NCBI GenBank assembly: GCA_036571765.1
Contig: BROE01000006.1
Coordinates: forward strand, 16,293,024-16,357,023
Reading direction: 5' to 3'
Source: Plecoglossus altivelis
Taxonomy: Eukaryota > Chordata > Actinopteri > Osmeriformes > Plecoglossidae
Length of the DNA: 64,000 bases
Shown: positions 45,501-57,500 of the stretch, piece by piece
Layout: each line of letters starts with the position of its first letter
Position numbering within the stretch: position 1 is the first letter of the stretch
Notes under the pieces: generated by a model
Databases searched by the model: none
Told to the model about the DNA's origin: nothing
Seen by the model: only the letters and a program-made list of their open reading frames with translations
Program-made: the position numbers and the translations under genes

Positions 45501-48500
45501 AGTGCTGCTGCTTCCTGCTTTGTAAAATCCGTTTTAAAATACACCATAGTATATGGTCAACTCTGGTCTGCTCTTGATTATTTGACTAAGATCTGTGGTA
45601 ATAGTAAATAAGTACATGGTTATAGTGAATAAGCACATGTGTGGGTTTGTGATGGATATTACTGTAATTAACTGTTTGATCAAGGCTTGAGCAATAGGTG
45701 TCCATGTTTGTGGTTGTGTCAGAGTGGTTCAGGAGAGGGGAGTGGCTCTGGGGAGGATGGAGATGATGACAAAGGGACTCCCAAGGGCCGCAAAAAGATA
45801 CGCAAGATCCTCAAGGATGACAAGCTTCGAACAGAAACAAGGGATGCTCTGAAAGAGGAGGAGGACAGAAGGAAACGCATCGCAGAGCGGGAGGCTTTGA
45901 GGGAAAAACTCAGAGAGGTAAACCTCTTACATCAGGTAAAAAAACGAATCGATGGATTGATTATTCACATTTTGTCTACGGAGTTAAACCCTTTAAACAA
46001 GTTAGCTGTTAACATTTTCGCCTTTCCGCTATTCTCTCTGCTATTCCCCCATCTCTACTCCACTCTCCACTTCCTTTTAGACTATTGTTGTGGAGGAGTC
46101 CTCCCAGATAGTGTGTCCAATCACGACCAAACTGGTTCTGGATGAAGACGAGGAGACCAAGGAACCTGTTGTGCAGGTGCACAGAAACCTGGTTACAAAG
46201 CTTAAACCACACCAAGTTGACGGTGAGAACACCAACACAGAAACAAATGTCCAGATTGGTACTGTACACACATTCTTGAAAATGCCCAATGTGAAAGTCA
46301 TGTTTTAATGGAAAGTGGATGTGTGTAATTTATGTGTGTGTGTTTTTCAGGAGTACAGTTTATGTGGGACTGCTGCTGTGAGTCAGTGAAGAAAACCAAG
46401 ACATCATCAGGCTCAGGCTGTATCTTGGCTCACTGCATGGGTCTCGGAAAGACTTTGCAGGTAGGACTTGATCAACCCTTCTTACAGCTTTCTCTTAGTT
46501 CTGTCTTGTCCTTCCCTCTTTGTACCTCTTTCTTGTATAGTATTGCGTTCTTTGTCTGACCCGCCATCTTTTTTCTTTTATCACTTTCTCTGTTTCTTGA
46601 CGTATTCTCTTTTGTGAGAGGACCATCCCAGAAGTCTAACCTTGATCAGTGAAAATGTAATCTGACTGCTGTTTACGCTGTCTCCCCTAGGTTGTGACAT
46701 TCCTCCACACCATGCTACTCTGTGAAAAGATGGAGTTTAGTACAGCGCTGGTGGTGTGCCCCCTTAACACTGTGCTCAACTGGCTCAATGAATTTGAGAA
46801 ATGGCAGCATGGCATGAAGGACGAGGAGAGCCTGGAGGTATGAGATTATGCCGTTGGTACCATGATAGTTCTACTGGTATGAAGATGTTGCTGTTTTGTA
46901 CCCTGACAGGGCCCTGCACTGAACACCGGGTGACACTCCCCATTTTGGGGACGTCTTCACATATCTAGTGGGAGGTATTTTCACTATCCAGGTAGATCTC
47001 AGGACTTGAAGGCGTAATTAGTTTATGTGGGCTCAAACACAATTATGATGATAATGATGAAGTTTGACATGCAACTAATAGGATCAGACAAGACTAAAGT
47101 ATGAGGTATGTCCCTGGCAACAAAAAGCAAGCCCTATCAACCAAAAAATACCTTTAAAATAAGTAGCTCTTAACAAACTTGCTAGCAGCATATGTATTGG
47201 TTCTCTTGTTATATGGTAAGCAGCTACTGTAGCGGTATATTTCTGTAAGAATTGATTGTTCAACTGAAATGTAGATTTTTTACACTGATATTCATTTAAC
47301 AGCACAACCATTATACCAACATAACCATCTTTGACTTTAAAACATCAAACGCAAAACCACCAAACAACACAAAACCACCTTTGTCACAAATACTGTGGCA
47401 ATGAAAAGTATTTAAACCTTTTGGAATGTCTTGGTTTTCTGATGAATTTATGAAATGTAATCTGAATCTGTAATCTAAAGTAATTTGATCTTCATCTAAA
47501 TCAAAGGTATTGACAGACACTGTGTCTAAAAATAATTACACAAAAAATTCTCATTCAACTTTCTAAATGGCAGTGGAAAAAGTGAACCCTTAGAATTAAC
47601 GGGTTGACCCCCTCCCCCCGCCAGTATATCGTGTGGGCAGAAAAATTCTGTTCTAAATGCATTTACTCTTCATAGTCTAATCTTTAGGAGTTTGTGCCGG
47701 TTGTACTTGTTTTTTTGTTGTTTTTGCAGAATGTGCAACACGCAAGTAAAATGTGAAACTCAAGTAAAAACACCCATAAAAATGTCCAGGCTAAGTACCA
47801 AAAAGGATAGCACTGTGAACTGCTGTGTCAATGGGTGCTGCCATCTCCCTCCTCCCACAAAGGAAGTCATTGCTTACTAAAAAGAATATTTCTGCATCCC
47901 TGAAGTTTGCAAAAGAGCACATTGACACTCCACAGCAGTATGTGTTGTGGACTGATGGAACTGAGATTCAACTTTTTGGAAAACAGACATAGCGCTGCAT
48001 CTACCGTAGAAAGGGATGGCATATCATCATGAAAACATCATCCCAATTGTATGCAAAAGCATGGTGGAGGAACATGAACATGATGATTTGGGCCTGCTTT
48101 GCTGCTTCAGGGCCTGGCCAGCTTGCAATCATATGAGGATGTCTGTACGTCAACTGAAACGGTAGAAGGTGGGTGACGCAACAGAACAACAAGAGCCCAG
48201 ACCTCAATCCAATAGAGATAGTATGGATTGATTTGAAGAGGGCCATACTCATGAGACCACCAAACCATATCACAGTGCCAAAGCAGTTCTGCTAGGATGA
48301 ATGGGCTACAATTCCTCCTCAACGATGTGCAGGTGTGACCCACAGCTACAGGAAGCGCCTGGTTAAGGTTATTACTGCCAGGAGGGGAGGGGGGGGGGGT
48401 CAAATAGTCATTAATTCTAAGGGTTCACTTACCTTTCCACTGCCATTTTGAAAGTTGAATGAGTTTTTTCAATAAAGACATGAAAGATCAGAATTTTTGG

Positions 48501-51500
48501 GTAATGATTTTTAGACACATGTTTGTCAAAACCCTTGATTTAGATGAAGATCAGGTTACATTTGATGACAAATGTATTCAGGAAACCATGAAATTCCAAA
48601 GGATTCACATACTTTTCCTTACGTTTTTACTTTTAAGGACATACTTTTTACTTTTAAGGACATACTTTTCCTTATGTCACATACTGTTCCTTAATAAGAC
48701 AGTAACACAAAGAACCTGGCCATGAATCAGATGGGATCAGTATTAGCGCACGCCTTAATAGCATCTCACAAGTTCTAACCTTTCTACAGGTCCTTCTAGC
48801 ACAACACAAAAACAATTACATACAGTTCCATCTAGCACTCTAGAGTGTAGCCGGATAATCCAGCAGATACCACTATACCCAACTGATGGCCCTGAACTCC
48901 AAAGAACATTCTACACCATTACATACAGCTCCATCTAGCAATCGAGATTGAAACCGGACAATCCAGTAGATCAGTATGGTCCATCCACAATCACAACAGA
49001 CAAGCTGTCCCTTCACCCTTCTTAGCATTAACTTACTCTTAATACAATAACCATCATTAACCCTCAGACCAATTGTCCCAAAACAGTCTGATTTTCCCTA
49101 GAATAATCCTGTAGCAGCTCATCGCATCATGAACATCAGGAAATGTCCATATAAACAATTTGGAACCTTAGTTTGATCATCACTAGGCATAATATTATCT
49201 ATACTTTTATTCATCTGTTCTACCACAATAAGTGCTCTGATCTAATAACTCTTAAAATCATTAACTTTTCTTGATTATCCAATCCTCACATCCTGTAAGA
49301 TGCAACAGTTAGTCACAGGATGTCTTCAAACAATGATCCAACCACACTTTAAACACATTCATTTGACAAACAACATAAAATATATGTTGCATATCGCTGC
49401 ATTGCCATCTTACTGCTGTAGTTTCATGAATACAGTCATCACATCAGTGCTGTAGGGTTGGGAAATATGACAGATACCTGATTAGTCGACAGTGGGCTGA
49501 ATCGATCTTGCTGTATCGCTTTGTTTATTTAAATGATCATATATGCAATTTTGTAAGTATATGTTGTGTAAAATCCTTTACAATTAATGTCAGAGTAATT
49601 TGGCCTTTTTCTGTTGAGGTCCCTGCTATTGCCAGTGATAAAGTAGCATGTTCAGCCAAGTGACACATCCACAAATAATGGTGCACCCGATCACAAAGCT
49701 CGGACCGAATTGCAGTTTTAGTCACACATCTGGTAATTGTTTGGGTTGCGGATTCTTCAGAATTTAAAACCACTCGTTTATCTAGTCTGTATTTTTTCCA
49801 TTACAATTTTGCATCAGTATTTAAGGAAATACAGAAAGCCATATTACGGTCCATTTACACCATTATCGCAAACATTGTTGTAGATGTATGCTATCACAAG
49901 TAGACCATGTGATGGTTAACTTCATGAAGATGTGCTCCTATGGTCCAACCCTAGTGTGCTGAGTGACAAAGTCAGCTTTAGTTTTAAGACTGTAAAGTAT
50001 GTGTTGTAAATATGTATAGTACTCATGTTAAAAACACTTTTCATCAGGAACACAGCCTGATATCGGCCATTCCTCAGCAGTTCGAAGGAAAAGGCTGTCC
50101 TTGTGTTTGAGTAAATATGTGTGTATGTCCAAGGTGACGGAGTTGGCCACGGTGAAGCGTCCTCAGGAGCGTGCGTATGCCTTGCAGCGCTGGCAGGAAG
50201 ATGGTGGCATCATGATTATTGGGTATGAGATGTACCGTAACCTCACCCAGGGCAGAAACATCAAGAGCAAGAAGCTCAAAGAGACTTTCCAGAAGACCCT
50301 GGTGGACCCAGGTACAGGACACACGCACACAGGCCTGATGGTTAGGGAGTTGGGCTTGTAACCTAAAAGTTGCTGGTTCGATTCTCGCACCGGTGGGGAT
50401 TGTGAACAAACAGCACTCTCTCTGCCTTCGATACCATGACTGAGGTGCCCTTGAGCAAGGCACCGAACCCCCAATTGCTTCCCGGGCGCTGGAGCAATAG
50501 CTGCCCACTGCTCCGGGTGTATGTTCACTGTGTGTGTGCGCGGTTGCCCACTACTCACTGCTGTGTGTGCGCACTTGGGTGGGTTAAATGCAGAGGGGCA
50601 ATATCTACCCAAAATAAGGAAGCACCTTCCACAAAATAGTGGCACAAGTCTTAAGTTTGAACAGTGTCATTTTATGCTTTATTTCCTAATTCTTAAATAT
50701 CCTAAAGTGGAACAAAGGGGCATTTATACACTAGTTGTCAGTCAGCTGGGAGGAGAGTTACACCAGACAAGAAAAATTCATTTATGCAGGAAAAGAGGCA
50801 GCACAAATGTTGATAGTGTGTAACTCACAACACCATAATCATGAATAAATTACTGGTTAGAACACAAATCGAGGGATGAGTACTACCTTGAGTATGGGTA
50901 GACTATTTGTTTATGCATACTACCTTGCGCATATAGTCAATACATGGGACATTCTTTAATTCTCCAGTGTCCACATAATTTATGCCAAATAGTATAAATA
51001 ATTGATTTATACATTCAATGAATTCCAATCACCATGAATTAACTTAAAACAGACAATACAAATCTCCTTGAACATGCCTCACCCATTGTCTTTGTCCTGT
51101 CTGTGTGCGCGTCTTTGTGTGTTTGGCTACCATTTTTTTAGGTCCTGATTTTGTGATCTGTGACGAAGGTCACATCCTGAAGAATGAGGCATCTGCTGTA
51201 TCTAAAGCCATGAACTCCATTGCAACCAGGAGGAGAGTGGTGCTGACAGGAACACCCCTACAGAACAATCTAATTGAGTGTAAGTGAGATGGCTCTCATG
51301 CTGACTCTAAAACTACATACAGAAGTTGAGACTTGACATGAGACATTTGTGTTGTACATTCATTCAGATTTAAGGGCTGAATGTGTGTTGGCGGTATATT
51401 GTAAACTGCAATCCAGCCACTGAGATTCATTTTATATTGATTTAATCCCTTTAATTTGTGAGTATGAGAATGGAAACTTGGAGGCCTTGGTTACATGTTC

Positions 51501-54500
51501 TTTATGAAACTCAGTTAATGTTCCCATACAATGCAGTGTTTCCCCAAGGATTTTCTATTAGGTTTTTTTATGTTAGACAAAAAAATATCCCACTCGTGTG
51601 CATCAAAAGTCATATGACAGGCCCCACATATGCAGTGTGAAAGCTATTCCCAGCACCATACACAAATAGGGAAATTCACTCAAATATAGTCGCTGCCATT
51701 GTGGATTTATTTCACTCATTGACAGGCAATCTGGTGTAAATAATGAGGGCACTCTTGTGCAAACATTGATTATAAATGTATTTATCTTTTGAGGCGACAG
51801 GCAACAAACAACTCACTTTTATGTGTGAAAACAGCTTTATCTTGTGCGTCCGGTTTTGGGAAAATATAGCCTAATTATACATATTTTGTCCTTCTTTTAG
51901 GGGGCCAGGAGTTTGTTTTGGGGGTGATGGCAGTAGGGGAAACACTGCTTGTCAGACAGTTACGCAAATTCAACAGATCACCATGTTTAGAGGAGAATGT
52001 AATGGCCTTTTGGGAGAGTATCAGTCAACTGATTAATTAATTATTCAGTAGCTGAAAGGAATCCAAGAATTTGCCACATATATTTTTCTGCATTAAAAGT
52101 GTAATGTCTGTGTAGAATATGTTGTCTATATTCTTTGATTGTTCCAAAGCCATTCTTTCATACAGTCATTTGATATGCATTTAATTTACTAATCTCCCTT
52201 TTCTCTCCAGACCACTGCATGGTGACCTTTATAAAGGAGAATCTGCTGGGCTCAGTGAAAGAGTTCAGAAACCGCTTCATCAACCCCATCCAGAATGGCC
52301 AGTGTGCGGACTCAACCCCCCAGGACGTTCGTGTCATGAAGAAAAGGGCACACATCCTGTATGAGATGTTGGCAGGGTGCGTTCAGGTAAAGTCCATGAA
52401 TCGAACTCCAAAGATCGTGCTCCTTGGTTCTGAAATGGAATTTTATGTATTTATTTTAGGCCTGGGAATCATAAAAAAACTGCTGTGATTAATTGCAATT
52501 AATCACATTTTCCCCAAGCTCATCATCATGTTTATCACTGAATTAAATCAATGAACACAGTACATTTTAAATAGAATATTTTGTGACATCTCATGAACTG
52601 TTAATTGTAACTCCTGGGAACTACAGAATATTCATTCCCATCAAAAATATGCATCAACTTTATAAGCATTTCTAGAAGGTAGAGTATAAGACATATCTCC
52701 TGATTCAATTTGAACGAGTTCTCGCATTCCCTCATATTCTACTGTGTTGAATGGGTGACAGTTTTTTGCAATGGCCTGACATGCCATGATTACGCCTAGT
52801 TTACTCCAGTAACATAGGTTGGCAGGGCTGTCCTGTAGCCTAGCTAGTAATGTCAATAATGCCCTGGTGTTTTGCTTTCATATGATACTTTGTAAGACTA
52901 ATTGCTCCTGTTTTGTTTAATTTAGGCTCTGCAAATTGTTCACACCTTTGTCTTTCCCAAATTTCCATTCGGAAACTTTTTAAATGTAAACTTTCCTCTG
53001 AAGACTCCACCATTGTCTTTCTCCATCATGCCAGGATGACTAGAAAGTGGTTAAAACTGAGCTTAAGTAAATCATTCAGAAGTTAAAGTTTTCTATGCTG
53101 TCATTTCAGAGAAGAGACTACACAGCACTGACCAAGTTCTTGCCTCCTAAGCATGAATATGTGCTGGCTATCAGGGTGACCCCCATCCAGTGCAAACTCT
53201 ACAGATACTACCTGGAACACTTCACTGGTAGGATCATCAACCCACGTATGCTGACATTTTCTGTTGAGGAGGAGACATTTCCCCTGAGCCTAATTGGTTT
53301 ACTACAGGGCAACGCCTTCCATGCCGCAAAGCAGATAGTCACACCCTACCTCTGCTTCGCTACACACTACTGTGACCAAGTAGGACAATACCCTTGATCT
53401 TGATGAAATGAGTAAAGGGTAATGTTGGACACATGGTTGGACACACTCTGTGCCTCTTCCATACTGAACCTCTGTGGTGTTGTGTGCGTAGGTGTGGGAA
53501 ATGCTTTGGAGGGAGGACGAGGCCGGGCTGGGACCAAACTTTTCCAGGACTTCCAGATGCTCAGCAGAATCTGGACTCATCCTTGGTGCCTTCAGCTAGA
53601 CTATATCAGCAAGGAAAACAAGGTGAATTCATTACTAACACACATGTACACAAATGTGTGTGAATTCCCTCCCATGATCAAACTGTGTAACCATGCTAAC
53701 CACCTCACTCATTTGACTCTGCAAAATGTATCTCTCACAGTATATATGACTGTGTGTGTCCCTTAGGGATATTTTGATGAGGACAGCATGGACGAGTTTA
53801 TCGCCTCAGAGACAGAAGAATCCTCCATGAGTCTAAGCTCAGAGGATGAGAAGGTTAAAAGGTAAAGCAACATGAGGTGACAAGAAGGTGACTTTTAAAG
53901 TGCTTTTGCATATGTAAATGTCTATTTTGGATTGGTTCACATAAACAGTTCACCTGCCGGTGGGCTGTTGGATCATTAAGTATGCTAAACACACCAGAGA
54001 TATTTTTTGAACTGGTACACATCCAATATAGCAATTGGAAAGCTCCTGTTGTTGCATTCTAATGTTGTAAACCTTTTCAAGGTGGTGTCAGAACAGCAGG
54101 TACAATCAATGTCTTTGTCCAACCGCAAACATGTAAACTAAGTAAAAGCAAACAGAGACTGCTCATCTAACAAGGCACACAAACGTCCAGTTATGAAAGC
54201 AAAAATGGTCTGGATACATTCCCAAAAGTTCAAACAATCCAACCAACTAAAATATTCTGTCCAATGTATTAAATCCATCAATAGCCATGAACTTTTGTTA
54301 CATCATTCTACATTTTCAGATATCCAGTCACTAACATAATCGTGGTCATAACTTTGGTTCCCTTGTGAATATTCCTGATATCTTGGTGTCAAAATGACTG
54401 CCTTAATTCACCCACTAAAAGCCTCCATGTCCTGTCCAAAACCTTCTAAATCTGTGTTCACACCCTTCTTAAGTAGGGGGACCACCACCCCAGTCAGCCA

Positions 54501-57500
54501 GTCCAGAGATACTGTCCCAAGCTGCCACGCAGTGTTGCAGAGACGTGTCTGCCAAGACAGCCTCACAACATCCAGAGACTTTACTCAAGATGAATCTCAT
54601 CAACCCCCTGGGCCTTGCCATCAAGGAGCCCACCGAACACCTCAGTGACTTCAGGTTGGGCGGTGAACGAGTTTGCCTTTAAGTCCCCATCTTCTCCTTC
54701 GTCTTTGGAAGGCATGACGGGGGGATTGAGGCGGTCCTCAAAGTATTCCTTCCCATGTCCAACATTACCTCCAGGCAAGGTCAACAGCTCTCCACCCCTA
54801 CTGTAAACAGTGTTGGTCAAGCACTACTTCTCCCTCCTGACGTCGAACGGTTTGAAAGAATTCTCTTGAGGACGTTCGATATTCCTCCTCCATGGCCTCC
54901 TCAATCTCCTCCCAGACCCGAGTTTTTGCTTTGCGACAACGCAATCCGCGGCATGTTTGATCTGCCGATACCCAACTGTCTCAGGAGTCCCACAAGCCAA
55001 CCAGGCTCGATAGGACTCCTTCAGTTTGACAGCATCCCTTACATCCGGTCTCCACCAATGGGCTCGGGGATTGCTGCCACGACAGGCTTCAGAGATCTTA
55101 TGAACACAGCTCCGGGCTGCCACATCAACAATGGAGGTCGCGAACATGGTCCACTCAGACTCAATGTCCCCAGTCCCCCCTGAGTTCTGGAAGAAGCTGT
55201 CCTGGAGATACAAGTTGAAGACCCTGCTGACAGAGGGCTCAGCAAGACATTCAACAAACCCTCATGATATGCCTGCCAAATCTGTCCGGCTTCCTCCCCT
55301 GCCAGCGGATCCAACTCCATACCAGGTGATGTTTGGTTGACAGCTCTGCACCTTGCCTCACCCGAGTGTCTGTGACACGCGGCCGCAGGTCAGAGGACAC
55401 AACGACCATCACGTCGATCATCGCTGCCGCTCTCTGCAATCACTGTCAGAGAAATGAAGAGTCCAGCCTCTCTCAAGTCTAGTGGTTCCGGAACCCAAGC
55501 TGTGCGTGCAGGCAAGACCGACTATATCTAGCCGGTAAGCTTGACATCCCGCACAAGCTCAGGCTCCTTCCCTGCCAGTGAGGTCACATTCCATGTTCCC
55601 AGCGCTAAAGACAGTGCGAGTGGCCTTTATCGTCTAGGCACCTGCCCCTGACCACCGCCCAAAATGCTCTGCACCGAGCCCGTGTGGGCCTACCTGCAGG
55701 TGGTGGACCTGCAAGAAGGTGGTCTTAAGTTGTCGGGCTGTACCCAGCTGGGTCCAATGGGCAAAGACCCGGCCACCTGGCACTCGCCTGTGAGCTCCCA
55801 CTCCAGGCCTGGCTTCAGTGTGGGGCCCCATGATTGCCAATCAGGGCGACATGGCGGACCTCAATTTCCTCGTCGTCAAAGGGGTCTGTGAACTGCGCTT
55901 AGTTTGGCTAGTCACCTTGGACCTGTTTGCCTTGGGAGACCCTACCAGGGGCATAATGCCCCCGATAACATGGCTCCTAGGATCATCTGAGCACTTAAAC
56001 CCCTCCACCACGATAAGCTGGCAGTTCAAGGAGAGGTAAATAAACATAATAAGTGTAAACATCCTTCATTACCCCTCCTTGAACCGCCACCTTAACGTGG
56101 TGGAGGGGTTTGAGTGCTTGTATGATCCCAGGAGCTATGTTGTCAGGGGCAATAAGCCCCTGGTAGGGTTTCCCACGGCAAACTGGTCCTAGGTGACTAG
56201 CCAGACTAAGTGCGGTTCAACAAAAACCCCTATGATGACAAAACCAAGGAGAATCGTTACGTCGCCCGGAGTGGCGTTACCGGGGCCCCACCCTGGAGCC
56301 AGGCCTGGGGTGGGTGCTCGCAGGCGAGCGCCTGGTGGCCGGGTCTTTGCCCATGGGACCCGGCCGGGTATAGCCCGAAAAGGCGACGTGGGATCACCTT
56401 CCGGCAGGCCCACCACCCACAGGAAGGACCGTAGGGGGCCGGTGCAGTGTGTTTTGGGCGGCGGTCAGGGGCAGGTGCCTGGACGACCGAGGCCATGCAC
56501 ACGGTCTCTAGCGCTGGGGACATGGAATGTCACCTCGCTGGCAGGAAAGGAGCCCGAGCTTGTGCGGGAGGTAGAGCGTTACCGGCTAGATATAGTCGGC
56601 CTCACCTCCACGCACAGCCTGGGTTCTGGGTCCATTATCCTCGAGAGAGGCTGGACTCTACATTTCTCTGGCGTTGCTCGCGGGGAGAGGCGGCGGGCTG
56701 GCGTGGGCTTGCTCATAGCCCCATGGCTCAGCCGCCACGTGTTGGGGTTTACCCCGGTAGACGAGAGGGTCGTGTCCCTGCGCCTTCAAGCCGGGGACAG
56801 GTCTCTCACTGTTGTATCGGCCTATGGGCCGAACAGCAGTGCAGAGTACCCGGCCTTCTTGGGGTCCCTGGGAGGGGTACTGGATAGTGCACCGACCGGG
56901 GACTCCATTGTTCTGCTGGGGGACTTCAACGCCCATGTGGGTGACGACAGTGACACCTGGAGAGGTGTGATTGGGAGGAACGGTCCCCCCGATCTGAACC
57001 CGAGCGGTGTTTTGTTGTTGGACTTCTGTGCTAGTTACAGTTTGTCCATAACGAACACCATGTTCGAGCACAAGGGTGTCCATCAGTGCACGTAGCACCA
57101 GGGCACTCTAGGCCGAAGGTCGATGATCGACTTTGTTGTCGTGTCCTCTGACCTCCGGCCACGTGTCTCGGACACTCGGGTAAAGAGAGGGGCGGAGCTG
57201 TCAACCGATCACCACCTGGTCGTGAGCTGGATCCGCTGGTGGAGGAGGAAGTCGGACAGACCTGGCAGGCCCAAGCGTATCGTGAGGGTCTGTTGGGAAC
57301 GTCTGGCGGAGCCTTCTGTCAGCGGTTCGCATAGCCGGTAGTAAGTCGGACCTGTGTTTTGCCTTCCTGGTGGCACCATGTCCTGGACTTACCTTCCGCC
57401 AAGGTGCTGCCCTTTGTTCAGTCCTTTGTCTTCTTGTTCATTGTCTTTCATGGACACGCAACATTTGTCTAGGGTCACTTTAGCTCAGGGGCCGGGGATG

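Noticed and set aside
50333..50392. tRNA gene candidate with a B box
   Set aside because: Only the promoter-like boxes match; stems do not pair and the segment continues into a SINE body that recurs at 32246-32486.
53228..53397. Open frame continuing from atrx exon 19 into the following intron
   Set aside because: It shows no similarity to ATRX, and exon 20 joins exon 19 in phase to give the expected FTG-VGN..EGGRG sequence.
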